Shown here: piece after piece, positions 1 through 9,521 of the stretch
Layout of the letters: every line of letters starts with the position of its first letter
How positions within the stretch are numbered: position 1 is the first letter of the stretch
Assembly (NCBI GenBank): GCA_910573755.1
Contig: CAJTBO010000002.1
Location: 124,001-188,000, forward strand
DNA from: Lachnospiraceae bacterium
GTDB lineage: Bacteria > Bacillota > Clostridia > Lachnospirales > Lachnospiraceae
Reading direction: 5' to 3'
DNA length: 64,000 bases
The notes under the pieces: generated by a model
Databases searched by the model: none
What the model was told of the DNA's origin: nothing
The model's input: the letters and a program-made list of their open reading frames with translations, nothing else
Made by a program: the position numbers and the translations under genes

Positions 1-159
1 TTGGCTTCTTTTCCGATGGTACAACCATCTGCTGAAAAACTCGAAGCATTCAGCATAGTCGGCTATCAAGTTTTGGAGCAAATGAAGGAAAACACAAGTG
101 AAATGCAAAAGCTCAAAAAACTCCAAGAAATAATTGCCATAACTATGTCAAGCCGCTAA
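1..159 (+). CDS. hsdS: Type I restriction-modification specificity subunit, C-terminal fragment
   Basis: Frame 1 is open from the window edge to TAA at 157-159 and gives about 52 residues. The segment begins with a target-recognition-domain-like piece (FPMVQPSAEKLEAF) and ends in a charged helical tail rich in Gln, Lys and Leu, as at the C-terminus of HsdS, where the helices hold the two recognition domains and contact HsdM. The gene starts outside the window. The call rests mainly on position, 46 bp upstream of hsdR on the same strand, plus this tail. It could be a truncated or recombined specificity cassette, which cannot be judged here. Confidence 0.6.
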   Translation: MASFPMVQPSAEKLEAFSIVGYQVLEQMKENTSEMQKLKKLQEIIAITMSSR

Positions 160-205
160 ATTATCATTTAGGGTAAAATATTTGACAAAAGGGAGATAAA
201 ACAAA

Positions 206-3200
206 ATGTCATTCAACGAGCGTGCATTAGAACTATCTATCATAGAACTTCTACAAAACAAAGGCTATATCCATCAGATAGGCAATGAATTGATCCGTGA
301 AAAGTCAGAAGTTCTGATAGTAGGCGATTTAAAAAAATATTTGCATACCCGATATGTTTCGGATGAACTGACAGAAAGTGAAATTGACAGCATTATTCTC
401 TCTTTGCGCACCGTAGGTGGAACTTTGTATGAATCCAACAAAACAATTATGTCCATGATAATAGACGGATTTGTGTTCAATCGTGAGGATAGGGATAAGA
501 AAGATATATTTATCGAATTGATAAACTATGGAGAGCCGGGGAAAAATATCTTTAAGATTGTAAACCAGTTAGAGATAGAAGGATGTAATTATCAGGTTCG
601 TATTCCTGACGGTATTATTTATGTGAATGGACTTCCACTGGTGGTATTGGAATTTAAGACCGCAATACAGGAAAACACAACCATAATGGATGCATACACG
701 CAGTTGACAGTCAGATATCAGAGAGATATCCCGGAAATTTTCAAATGCAATGCATTCGTGGTTATCAGCGACGGGGCAAACAGTAAGTATGGCTCATTAT
801 CCACCCCATATGAATTTTTTTACGCTTGGAGAAAGGTTCATGATGATGACAGGGAAATGGACGGCATCAATTCTTTGTTTACAATGATAGACGGCTTGTT
901 TGCACAGGACAGGCTTCTTGCGGTGATAAAGAACTTTATCTATTTTCCTGACGCTTCAGACAAAAATACAAAAGTAGTGTGCCGATATCCGCAGTTTTTT
1001 GCAGCCAACAATCTGTATGAAAATGTGAAAGCACATATGAAGCCGAATGGCGATGGCAAGGGCGGTACATATTTTGGAACGACTGGATGCGGAAAAAGCT
1101 ATACAATGCTCTTTCTTACCCGAATGATTATGAAAAGCAGTTATTTTAAAAGTCCAACTATTTTAATTATTACTGATAGAACCGATTTAGACGATCAGCT
1201 TTCCAAACAATTTGTTGCGTCGAAACAGTTTATTGGGGATAACAATGTAATAAGCATAGAGTCAAGGGATAAGTTGCGTGAAGAATTACAGGACAAGCCA
1301 AGCGGCGGGGTGTATTTGACTACAATACAGAAGTTTACGGAAGATACGCAGCTTTTAACAGACAGATATAATGTGATCTGCATTTCGGATGAGGCTCACC
1401 GTTCACAGATTAATCTTGATATGAAAGTGAAAGTTACGGATAAAGGCGTAAATAAAACGTATGGTTTTGCCAAGTATCTGCATGATTCTTTACCGAATGC
1501 AACCTATATTGGTTTTACAGGGACACCGATTGATGCCACGGTGGAAGTATTTGGAGATATTGTCGGGCATCCATATACCATGACAGAAGCAGTGAAAGAT
1601 GAAATAACAGTAAATCTTGTTTATGATGGAAGGGCGGCAAAGGTAACATTGCGTGAGGATAAGCTGCGCGAAATTGAAGAATATTATGATAAATGCGCCA
1701 GTCTTGGAACGTCTGAAGAACAGATTGAGGAAAGCCAAAAAGCGGTAGCGCATTTGGATGCGATTATTGGCGATCCTGACCGGCTAAAGGCAGTAGCAAA
1801 AGACTTTGTATCATATTATGAGAAAAGAATAGAAGAAGGTTCTACAGTTGCGGGCAAGGCAATGTTTGTATGTGCAAACAGACTAATAGCTTATGCATTT
1901 TACCTGAATTTGATGGAACTTCGTCCTGAATGGAAAGAAAAGAGGAAAGTACCGGAGGGTATGGAATTATCGGAAAAAGAGGAAAAGGAATTAAAGCCAA
2001 TAGAGAAAGTGCGTCTTGTCATGACAAGAAATAAAGATGATGAAAAAAATCTTTATGATATGCTGGGCACAAAGGAAGACAGGAAGGAATTGGACAGGCA
2101 ATTTAAGAATGTAAAATCCAACTTTAAAATAGCGATTGTGGTTGATATGTGGCTGACAGGATTTGATGTGCCGTGTCTTGATACAATTTATATTGATAAG
2201 CCAATCCAGCAGCATACATTGATACAGACGATTTCCAGAGTGAATCGTGTCTATGAGGGCAAGGATAGAGGTTTGATTGTCGATTATATTGGCATCAAGA
2301 AAAATATGAATATTGCGCTTCGCAAATATACAAATTTCGAAAAAGAGGAATTGGATGACATTAGTCAGGTGGTGACAATTGTTTTGGATCAGCTTGAAGT
2401 GTTGGATCAGATGTTTCACAAATTTAATGCAAAGTATTATTATATGGGAAGCCCGGTGGAACAGTTAAATTGCCTGAATAGGGCAGTAGAGTATGTTCAA
2501 ATGACACAGGATTTGGAACTTCGGTTTATGGCAGCAGTAAGAAAAATGAAACAGGCATTTAATTTATGTAGTTCCAGTGAACGGTTTACCGATGCAGATA
2601 TTGAAAAAGTGCATTTTTATCAGGCGGTGCGATCGGTACTGTTTAAACTGACAAAAGGAGAGGCGCCGGATATTTCCCAAATGAATGCCAGGGTTCGTGA
2701 ACTGCTGGATAGCGCAATACAGTCTGACGGTATTGAAGAACTATTTGAGACGGGTAAGCATATAGATATAGATATTTTCAGCGATGAATATATGGCAAGG
2801 ATTGAAAAGATTCATATGCCTAACACAAAGATTAAAGCATTACAGAGATTGTTGTCCTATGCGATTGAGGAATTTAAGAGGGTAAACAAAATCAAAAGTA
2901 TTGAATTTGCAGAGAGAATGAAGGCAGTTGTTGAAACTTATAATAACCGAAGGAGAGATGAGGCTTTTGCAAATGAGGTCCTTAATGATGTGGCAAACCA
3001 GCTTGCGGATTTAATACATGAATTGAAAGCGGAAAGAAATTCCTTTAAAAATGTAGGGATTGATTATGAGGAAAAAGCTTTCTATGATATTTTGTTTGCT
3101 GTATCAAAGAAGTATGAATTTGAGTATCCGAATGATAAAATGATAGAGTTATCAAAAGAGATTCGGATAGTTGTAGATGATAAGGCAAAGTATACCGATT

Positions 3201-3346
3201 GGTCTACCAGAGAGGATATTAAAGCAAATTTGCAGGTGGATTTGATTATCTTGTTGGATAAATACGGGTATCCGCCGGTTACGATAGATGATGTTTATAA
3301 GGAAGTACTGGAACAGGCGGAGAATTTTAAGAAGTATGCGAGATAA
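206..3346 (+). CDS. hsdR: Type I restriction enzyme R subunit (endonuclease and DNA translocase)
   Basis: This is the motor and nuclease subunit of a type I restriction complex, acting on unmodified DNA together with HsdM and HsdS. The protein has 1046 residues, a usual HsdR length. The N-terminal nuclease domain shows a PD-(D/E)xK pattern with Asp135 and Glu149-Phe-Lys151. The helicase motor follows, with Walker A GTTGCGKS at 291-298, the DEAH box at 395-398, motif III TGTP at 438-441 and motif VI SRVNRV near 677. The helical C-terminal region, which docks on the methylase, is present. The start is ATG with GGGAG about 8 bases upstream. All motifs are intact, so it should be active. It lies 46 bp after the hsdS end, so the genes are probably co-transcribed; hsdM is not in the window. 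Its A+T content is higher than that of the glycosyltransferase genes that follow. Confidence 0.95.
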   Translation: MSFNERALELSIIELLQNKGYIHQIGNELIREKSEVLIVGDLKKYLHTRYVSDELTESEIDSIILSLRTVGGTLYESNKTIMSMIIDGFVFNREDRDKKDIFIELINYGEPGKNIFKIVNQLEIEGCNYQVRIPDGIIYVNGLPLVVLEFKTAIQENTTIMDAYTQLTVRYQRDIPEIFKCNAFVVISDGANSKYGSLSTPYEFFYAWRKVHDDDREMDGINSLFTMIDGLFAQDRLLAVIKNFIYFPDASDKNTKVVCRYPQFFAANNLYENVKAHMKPNGDGKGGTYFGTTGCGKSYTMLFLTRMIMKSSYFKSPTILIITDRTDLDDQLSKQFVASKQFIGDNNVISIESRDKLREELQDKPSGGVYLTTIQKFTEDTQLLTDRYNVICISDEAHRSQINLDMKVKVTDKGVNKTYGFAKYLHDSLPNATYIGFTGTPIDATVEVFGDIVGHPYTMTEAVKDEITVNLVYDGRAAKVTLREDKLREIEEYYDKCASLGTSEEQIEESQKAVAHLDAIIGDPDRLKAVAKDFVSYYEKRIEEGSTVAGKAMFVCANRLIAYAFYLNLMELRPEWKEKRKVPEGMELSEKEEKELKPIEKVRLVMTRNKDDEKNLYDMLGTKEDRKELDRQFKNVKSNFKIAIVVDMWLTGFDVPCLDTIYIDKPIQQHTLIQTISRVNRVYEGKDRGLIVDYIGIKKNMNIALRKYTNFEKEELDDISQVVTIVLDQLEVLDQMFHKFNAKYYYMGSPVEQLNCLNRAVEYVQMTQDLELRFMAAVRKMKQAFNLCSSSERFTDADIEKVHFYQAVRSVLFKLTKGEAPDISQMNARVRELLDSAIQSDGIEELFETGKHIDIDIFSDEYMARIEKIHMPNTKIKALQRLLSYAIEEFKRVNKIKSIEFAERMKAVVETYNNRRRDEAFANEVLNDVANQLADLIHELKAERNSFKNVGIDYEEKAFYDILFAVSKKYEFEYPNDKMIELSKEIRIVVDDKAKYTDWSTREDIKANLQVDLIILLDKYGYPPVTIDDVYKEVLEQAENFKKYAR

Positions 3347-3429
3347 TGTGCAAATTTATTGAATCATTGTTATATAATGTGGAAAATCGTGAGAGCAATG
3401 AAAACGTATATTTCTATGATAAAGATTAA
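3346..3429 (+). CDS. Possible 27-residue ORF overlapping the hsdR stop
   Basis: An ATG overlaps the hsdR TAA (TAATG) and opens a 27-codon frame ending in TAA at 3427-3429. The overlap is the geometry of translational coupling, and the codons look ordinary, but nothing is recognisable in the peptide. It may be the relic of a further restriction-locus gene or chance. A TATAAT hexamer at 3373-3378 lies inside it and could instead be the -10 of a promoter for the next gene, though no good -35 precedes it. Confidence 0.15.
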   Translation: MCKFIESLLYNVENRESNENVYFYDKD

Positions 3430-3462
3430 AAACTTTTGGGACTTAAAGGATTTGACGGTTTT

Positions 3463-6261
3463 ATGAAATATAATTGGTGCGGGTATTACCGGAAAGCGTA
3501 TGAAAAGAAAAAGAAGGAAAATATTGTATTAGCCGGAAAAGTGGCGGATGCGGAGGGAAGGAGGGAAGAATTGCAGGCGAAGTATGCGGCGATCTGTGCA
3601 AACCCTCTCTATAAAATGACAAGGCCGTTTTATCTGGTGAAGCGGGGATGCGGAAAGATCGTGCGCAAAACGAAAAAAGTGCTGCGGGGAGGCATGGGCG
3701 GTTTTTCGATGGAAGCGGGAAGTATGTACTTAGGCGGAGGTGCTTTTTCGGAGGAAACAGGAGACATGCGCTTAGGCAGGGAAGGGAATGCAGAAAAGGC
3801 GACACCGGAGAAGCTTTCGGCATCTTACAAGGAAAGGCTTGCGTTTCAGAGGGAGAGCTACAGCCAGTGGATCAGGGAAGAGGAGCCTGTTTTATGGAGA
3901 CAGTGTGAGGAAACTCTGCAGATCGAAAGATCCAGGACCGGGGACGGAGGGCATAGGCGGTGCCGGGTGGCCGCTTATCAGGAACTGGCGGATATAACAG
4001 ATTTGGAGCAGGTGCTGGGTAAAAGGAAAGAAAATAACGATAAAGAAGAGGAAAATTTTGATAAAAGTGAGCCGGGAAAACGGGAAACGGAGCCGGATAT
4101 CCTTCTTCTGGCAGAAGATCCCGGGGATCTGGATGAAAAGGCGGTTTCTTATATAGAAGACTGGTTTATGGTTCATCCGGAGACGAAATTGTTTTACGGG
4201 GCGGAGGATCATCGTTTCCCGGGTGGCTGCAGCTTAAGAGGATCTGATGGGCGCAGGGAAAAATACAGCGATGAAAAAGCAGAAAAAAGATATTTTCCGT
4301 GGTTTAAACCATGTTGGTCAACAGATACGTTATTGGGATTTTTTTATTTCGGCAGTTATCTTGCAGTGGATCTTGCATGGGCAAAAGGGACAAAATTATC
4401 GGGATATGCGGATGGAAAACAGAATTTATATGACTTTACATTTCGGCTTTTAAAACCTTATTTTGAAATACAAAAGCAGGGAAATTTAAATAAAGACAGA
4501 AAAATGCAAGATGTTCCTGCATTTTCAAAACGGGAAAATGATGATTTGACGATGGACGATACATTTTGCGAAAAGGGCGGATTGACATCGGAAAATATAA
4601 TTAATTTATATGCTTTGGAGAATGAGGAAGATGCAGGTAAGACATTATCGCCGGAGGGGATATTTGATTCGGATATTGTGTGCACAGACCTGATCTTATA
4701 TCACCAAAGCAGTGAAAAAGCACCGGAAATGATACCGGACGGGGAATATTTTTTGCATACCGGAGAAATGAATACGGGGGCGGACCATGAATTCTGGGGA
4801 TATGAAAAAAAGTATGCGGAAATAAAGAAGGATTTTTTAAATAACATATGTTATGGAAAAAAGGAAGGAGAAAAGGAACAGACTATAAAATATCAGGCGT
4901 TTTTTTATCAGACACTGCATCCGGAGGTGTGGTCTGTTGTACCGGATATTGCGGTGAAAGCGGAAAACATGGACGGGATTCTGGTTTCCGTCGTGATTCC
5001 GTCAAAAGACCATCCGGAACTTTTAAAAAAATGTATCGGCTCATTTCTGGAGAGAACCTCTCTGACCGGGCTGCAGGGCGTTGTTGAGTTTATTATTGTG
5101 GATAACGGCAGTAATGAAAAAAACCGGCAAACCATTCAGGCGTTTTTGGAATCTGTAGAAGTGGAGTGTCATTATATATATCATCCGATGTCGTTTAATT
5201 TTTCTGCCATGTGCAATCTCGGGGCGGCGCAGGCGGGCGGGGAATATATTTTGCTGCTCAACGACGATATGGAGATTATCGAGGAAAACTGGCTGCGTAT
5301 CCTGCTGGGACAGGCGCTTTTGCCGGGGACCGGGGCAGTGGGCGCAAAGCTCTGGTATCCGGATGGGGAGAAGATACAGCATGCGGGCGTTACCAATATG
5401 CATATCGGCCCGTCCCATAAACTGGTGACATTTCCGGATGACCGGACTTATTATTATGGGCATAATACGGTAACTTATGATATGATAGCAGTGACGGCGG
5501 CGTGCCTGCTGGTGAAAAAGTCGATCTATCAGGAGGTGGGCGGTCTGGATGAGGATATGGCCGTTTCCTATAATGATGTGGATTTCTGTTTTAGAATATT
5601 TGAGGCAGGATATCGGAATGTGATCCGCAATGATGCGGTCCTGCTGCATCACGAGTCGGCAAGCCGGGGGCTGGATGAACTATCTTCGGAAAAATGGCTG
5701 AGACTTTTGCAGGAAAAGACAAAATTATATAAAAAACATCCGTTATTTTATAAAAGCGATCCCTACTACAGTGAACAGCTTGCGGATCACGCGCCGGATT
5801 ATCGTATCGGATATCAGTATCCATATGAAAGGCGGCTTTTGACAGCGGAACCGGTGCGGCGGGAGAGGAAGGAGAAGCTGCAGAAAATAAGTTCCGGTAT
5901 GGTGATGCTGACTGTGGAACGGGCAGGGGATCAGCATAAGATCCATCTGGATGAGCCGGATATTGTGGAGGCGGAAGGCTGGTGCTATATGCTGGATCAG
6001 GATAACTGTCTGTTTGAGCGGTGGCTGATCCTGGAAGCCGGACAGGGGGATTTTTATTATCAGATCCCGGTAAATGAGCGGCTGCGTCCGGATGTGGAGG
6101 CGATTCTGCCGCAGCAGAAGAATATCGAGTTGTCCGGGTTTACATGCAGGATATCAAAGGGAGATGTTGTTTCCGGCGATTATATAGTGGGCATGTTATA
6201 TAGAAATGTGTTGAACGGCAGGTTGTTTTATCGAAGGAGTGACAGAGCTTTCAAGTGTTGA
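3463..6261 (+). CDS. GT2-family glycosyltransferase with a degenerate first domain
   Basis: A large cytoplasmic or membrane-associated glycosyltransferase, probably building a surface polysaccharide. An N-terminal charged helix (YYRKAYEKKKKEN) resembles that of the next gene. The C-terminal GT2 domain (roughly residues 510-780) is complete: VSVVIPSKDHPELLKK, the acidic metal motif LLLNDDM, the ACLLVKKS loop and NDVDFCFRIFEAGY. Before it lies a region (about 190-330) matching only the second half of a GT2 domain (FKPCWSTDTLLGF). The nucleotide-binding half is replaced by low-complexity charged sequence, so the first domain is likely non-catalytic. A C-terminal beta-rich tail follows. I prefer ATG 3463, preceded by AAGGA, but a TTG at 3436 would add nine residues. 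Rhamnosyltransferase-type substrates are an inference. Confidence 0.85.
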   Translation: MKYNWCGYYRKAYEKKKKENIVLAGKVADAEGRREELQAKYAAICANPLYKMTRPFYLVKRGCGKIVRKTKKVLRGGMGGFSMEAGSMYLGGGAFSEETGDMRLGREGNAEKATPEKLSASYKERLAFQRESYSQWIREEEPVLWRQCEETLQIERSRTGDGGHRRCRVAAYQELADITDLEQVLGKRKENNDKEEENFDKSEPGKRETEPDILLLAEDPGDLDEKAVSYIEDWFMVHPETKLFYGAEDHRFPGGCSLRGSDGRREKYSDEKAEKRYFPWFKPCWSTDTLLGFFYFGSYLAVDLAWAKGTKLSGYADGKQNLYDFTFRLLKPYFEIQKQGNLNKDRKMQDVPAFSKRENDDLTMDDTFCEKGGLTSENIINLYALENEEDAGKTLSPEGIFDSDIVCTDLILYHQSSEKAPEMIPDGEYFLHTGEMNTGADHEFWGYEKKYAEIKKDFLNNICYGKKEGEKEQTIKYQAFFYQTLHPEVWSVVPDIAVKAENMDGILVSVVIPSKDHPELLKKCIGSFLERTSLTGLQGVVEFIIVDNGSNEKNRQTIQAFLESVEVECHYIYHPMSFNFSAMCNLGAAQAGGEYILLLNDDMEIIEENWLRILLGQALLPGTGAVGAKLWYPDGEKIQHAGVTNMHIGPSHKLVTFPDDRTYYYGHNTVTYDMIAVTAACLLVKKSIYQEVGGLDEDMAVSYNDVDFCFRIFEAGYRNVIRNDAVLLHHESASRGLDELSSEKWLRLLQEKTKLYKKHPLFYKSDPYYSEQLADHAPDYRIGYQYPYERRLLTAEPVRRERKEKLQKISSGMVMLTVERAGDQHKIHLDEPDIVEAEGWCYMLDQDNCLFERWLILEAGQGDFYYQIPVNERLRPDVEAILPQQKNIELSGFTCRISKGDVVSGDYIVGMLYRNVLNGRLFYRRSDRAFKC

Positions 6262-6272
6262 GGAATGTGGAT

Positions 6273-6298
6273 GCCGTGAGAGATATTTCTCTCACGGC
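6273..6298 (+). terminator. Intercistronic hairpin between two glycosyltransferase genes
   Basis: A perfect 10-bp stem (GCCGTGAGAG with CTCTCACGGC) and a 6-nt loop lie just after the upstream stop codon. The sequence after it is CGGGTTTAAAC, not a clean T run, so it may be a partial terminator or an RNA-stabilising hairpin rather than a full stop. Confidence 0.4.
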
Positions 6299-6350
6299 CG
6301 GGTTTAAACATTAGCTGAGTTATCATTTAAGAAAGAGCAGGTATTTACAG

Positions 6351-8366
6351 TTGAGCAAAGAGCAGGAGAATACAACAGAGATCATACCGGAGGAATTGCC
6401 GGAGCCGGAGCAGCTTGCCTATTACAGGGATGCTTATTTCAGGGAGAGAAAAAAGGCGGCGCAGCTGGCAGGGCGCCTTTCCGATGCGAATGCGCAGGTG
6501 GAGGATCTGTCGGAAAAGCTGGCGAGGATCAAGGGAAGCGGGATCTGGAAGCTTGCGAAGCCTGCAAGAAGCCTTTACCATCTGATAAAACGGACAAAGG
6601 AGAGGGTGGGGAATTACGGATCTCCGAAGGGGATCGCCCGGAAGGTCAGAAATAAAATGATCGAGAGACAGGCGAGGGCGCAGCATGGTACTGCGGGTTT
6701 TCCGTCGCCGGAGGAAGCGGAAAGGCAGAGAAAGACGAAGTTTTCGAGAGAGATCCGTTTCAGTATTCTGGTGCCGCTTTATAATACGCCGAAGAAGTTT
6801 CTGACGGAAATGCTGGATTCGGTGGTAAACCAGACTTATGAGAACTGGCAGCTCTGTCTGGCGGACGGCTCGGACGGGGAGCACGGGTTTGTGGAAGAGA
6901 TCTGCCGGGAATATGCGGCAAAGGACGGGCGCATCTGTTACCGGAAGCTGGAGAAAAATGAGGGCATATCGGGAAATACAAATGAATGCTTGAAGATGGC
7001 GGAGGGGGATTTTATCGGACTTTTCGACCATGATGATGTGCTGCATCCGTCCGCACTGTATGAATATATGAAAAAAATCTGTGAGGAAGATGCGGATTAT
7101 ATTTATTGTGATGAGACGACTTTTAAGGGAAACAAAACAATAGATGATATGCTGACGCTGCACTTTAAGCCGGATTTTGCTATCGACAATCTGCGCGCCA
7201 ATAATTATATCTGTCATTTCAGCGTGTTTGATAAAAAACTGCTGGATGGTATGGAACTGTTCCGTTCCCGGTTTGACGGCAGCCAGGACCATGATATGAT
7301 CCTGCGGCTTACTTCCCGGGCGAAGCATGTGGCGCATGTGCCGAAGCTTCTTTATTACTGGCGTTCCCATAAAGCCAGTGTGGCGGCGGACATTAACGCG
7401 AAGAGTTATGCGATTGAGGCGGCAAGGGGGGCTGTGGCGGATCATTTAACGGTGAACGGATTTGAGAATTTTGAGATCGTCAGCACAAAGGCTTTTGAGA
7501 CGATCTTCCGTGTGAAATATGAAATACAGGGAAATCCGAAAATTTCCATTGTGATTCCGAACAAGGATCATGCGGAGGATCTGTCACGGTGTGTGGAATC
7601 AATCTTAAAGCAGTCTACCTATGACAATTATGAGATCATCATTGTGGAGAATAATTCTGTTACGCCGGAAATAGAAGAGTACTATAAGAGTCTGGAGAAG
7701 TATGCGAATATCCGGATCGTGCGGTATGAGGGAGAGTTTAATTACGCAAAGATCAACAATTTCGGCGTTTCTTTTGCTGCCGGAGAATATCTGGTGCTAT
7801 TAAATAATGATACGCAGGTGATCTCCATCAACTGGATGGAGGAACTTCTGATGTTTGCCCAGCGGAAGGATGTGGGGGCAGTGGGAGCGAAACTCTATTA
7901 TGCGGACAAGACCATCCAGCATGCGGGTATCGTGATCGGGCTCGGCGCCCACCGGACAGCAGGGCATACCCATTACCGGGTGGCACAGACGAATCTCGGA
8001 TATATGGGCAGGCTTTGTTATGCCCAGGATGTGACAGCGGTGACGGGCGCCTGTCTGATGGTGCGGCGTTCTGTTTATGAAGAACTTGGCGGTCTGGATG
8101 AGAGCTTTGCGATCGCGCTGAATGATGTGGATTTCTGTCTGCGGCTCAGAGAAAAGGGGCTTTTGAATGTCTGGAATCCGTATTGTGAACTGTATCATTT
8201 TGAGTCTATTTCCAGAGGACTCGATGATGCGGGCGAAAAGGCAAGACGCTATGACGAGGAATCGGCAAGGTTCAGAGAGAAGTGGAAAGAGGCGCTTGAA
8301 AAAGGCGATCCCTACTATAATCCCAACTTTTCACTGGATCGGAGCGACTATGCGCTGAAGGTATGA
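6351..8366 (+). CDS. GT2-family glycosyltransferase with two complete catalytic domains
   Basis: A 671-residue tandem glycosyltransferase. After an N-terminal helical segment homologous to the upstream gene (YYRDAYFRERKKAAQLAG) come two GT2 domains. The first, about 135-370, has FSILVPLYNTPKKF, GNEGIS-type sugar-nucleotide contacts and the metal motif FDHDD. The second, about 395-640, has ISIVIPNKDHAEDL, LLNNDTQ, TGACLMVRRS and NDVDFCLRLREKG. Such two-domain proteins often add two successive sugars or form a repeating disaccharide in cell-wall polysaccharide assembly. The start is TTG at 6351 with GAGCAGG about 10 bases upstream; no nearby ATG fits better. It probably arose by duplication with the gene before it and is likely co-transcribed with the acyltransferase after it. 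Confidence 0.88.
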   Translation: MSKEQENTTEIIPEELPEPEQLAYYRDAYFRERKKAAQLAGRLSDANAQVEDLSEKLARIKGSGIWKLAKPARSLYHLIKRTKERVGNYGSPKGIARKVRNKMIERQARAQHGTAGFPSPEEAERQRKTKFSREIRFSILVPLYNTPKKFLTEMLDSVVNQTYENWQLCLADGSDGEHGFVEEICREYAAKDGRICYRKLEKNEGISGNTNECLKMAEGDFIGLFDHDDVLHPSALYEYMKKICEEDADYIYCDETTFKGNKTIDDMLTLHFKPDFAIDNLRANNYICHFSVFDKKLLDGMELFRSRFDGSQDHDMILRLTSRAKHVAHVPKLLYYWRSHKASVAADINAKSYAIEAARGAVADHLTVNGFENFEIVSTKAFETIFRVKYEIQGNPKISIVIPNKDHAEDLSRCVESILKQSTYDNYEIIIVENNSVTPEIEEYYKSLEKYANIRIVRYEGEFNYAKINNFGVSFAAGEYLVLLNNDTQVISINWMEELLMFAQRKDVGAVGAKLYYADKTIQHAGIVIGLGAHRTAGHTHYRVAQTNLGYMGRLCYAQDVTAVTGACLMVRRSVYEELGGLDESFAIALNDVDFCLRLREKGLLNVWNPYCELYHFESISRGLDDAGEKARRYDEESARFREKWKEALEKGDPYYNPNFSLDRSDYALKV

Positions 8367-8406
8367 GGAGTGCGCCGCGTATTGTGTGAAAAAAGAAGGA
8401 AACAGT

Positions 8407-9513
8407 ATGAGTAAAAAACGTTTGGAATATATGGATATGGTAAAGGGCGTGGGAATCCTCGGTATTGTCGTTATGCATTCCACGACAGTGCCCCTGCAGG
8501 CAATCTGGTGGATATCCTCTGTTGCGCCGCCTCTTTTTTTCCTTTCTTCCGGGATGCTGGCAGGTTATACGAAAGAGCCGGAAAAGAAGGGAAGGGAGGT
8601 GCTGGCGGGAAAGGCGCGCTCTTTATTGCTGCCGTTTTTCTGTTTCAGCCTGCTCTATATTCTGCGGGATCTTTTGCGGGTGTTTATGGGGATTTCCGAT
8701 ATAGAGGAAGTATGGCTGGGGCTGAATGATACGGTTACGCTCTGGGGAAGTTCCGTGCTCTGGTTTTTGCCGGCCCTTTTTCTGGCGGAAAGTATGTTTA
8801 TCTTTTTGAGGAAGATTTTTTTGCACAGAAAATATGCGCTGCTGTGGACGGCACTTGCCTGTCTTATACTGACAGTTGTGTCGTTTTTGATAAACGGTGG
8901 ACTGAAGCCGCTGGAAGGGTTTTTTTTATCAAAGCGGCTGCTTTACGCACTGCTCTGTGTGATCCGGACCATTTTGCGGGCTGTTTACGCGCTGCCCTTT
9001 GTCTGTGTGGGTTTTCTTTTGTTTGAGACAGGTAAGGCGTTTTGGGAGGGAAAAAAGAGGATTCCTTTAGCCGGGCAGCTTGCGGGCGGGATCGTTTTGT
9101 TTGTTTCGGGGATTCCGATCAGTGTGGCAAACGGCTATTTTGATTTCCGCAGCCTGAGTTTCGGGGAGATGCCTGTTTTATTTTATCTCTCCGCCGTGCT
9201 CTCTTTTACAGGGATCGTCCTTATCTGCAGGAGTTGTCCGCCGTTTAAACCGCTGTTGTTTTTCGGGAAAAACTCCCTGATCATGATGGCGACCCATATT
9301 GATTTTTATTTTCTGTATATCAGCCTGAATCTGGCAAACAGGATCGACGGGTTTATTCCGGGATGGAATCGCGTATTTTTCTTTGTGAATGTGGTGGGGA
9401 TCATTCTGATTCTGGAAATACCCTGCATTATGGTGATCAACAGATTTTTTCCGTTTTTCTCCGGGAGAGGACGGCGGAGGGGAAAGAAACGGGTTTCGGG
9501 AAAGGCGGGCTGA
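8407..9513 (+). CDS. Acyltransferase 3 family integral membrane protein
   Basis: A membrane acyltransferase of the OafA/fucose-O-acetylase type, likely decorating the glycan made by the neighbouring glycosyltransferases with acetyl groups. The protein (368 residues) opens with LEYMDMVKGVGILGIVVMHS, whose His near residue 25 matches the catalytic His of the family, and has about ten hydrophobic segments ending in a basic tail (GRGRRRGKKR). ATG 8407 with AAGAAGGA six bases upstream is preferred over an in-frame GTG at 8386. It starts 40 bp after the preceding glycosyltransferase and ends 8 bp before the next ORF, so an operon is likely. The acetyl donor and acceptor cannot be read from sequence. 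Confidence 0.85.
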   Translation: MSKKRLEYMDMVKGVGILGIVVMHSTTVPLQAIWWISSVAPPLFFLSSGMLAGYTKEPEKKGREVLAGKARSLLLPFFCFSLLYILRDLLRVFMGISDIEEVWLGLNDTVTLWGSSVLWFLPALFLAESMFIFLRKIFLHRKYALLWTALACLILTVVSFLINGGLKPLEGFFLSKRLLYALLCVIRTILRAVYALPFVCVGFLLFETGKAFWEGKKRIPLAGQLAGGIVLFVSGIPISVANGYFDFRSLSFGEMPVLFYLSAVLSFTGIVLICRSCPPFKPLLFFGKNSLIMMATHIDFYFLYISLNLANRIDGFIPGWNRVFFFVNVVGIILILEIPCIMVINRFFPFFSGRGRRRGKKRVSGKAG

Positions 9514-9521
9514 AAGGGCAG

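Noticed and set aside
6345-7445. A 366-codon open frame on the minus strand opposite the tandem glycosyltransferase gene
   Set aside because: It lies wholly opposite a gene with clear GT2 motifs, has Arg/His/Leu-rich composition typical of antisense frames in this base composition, and no ribosome site.
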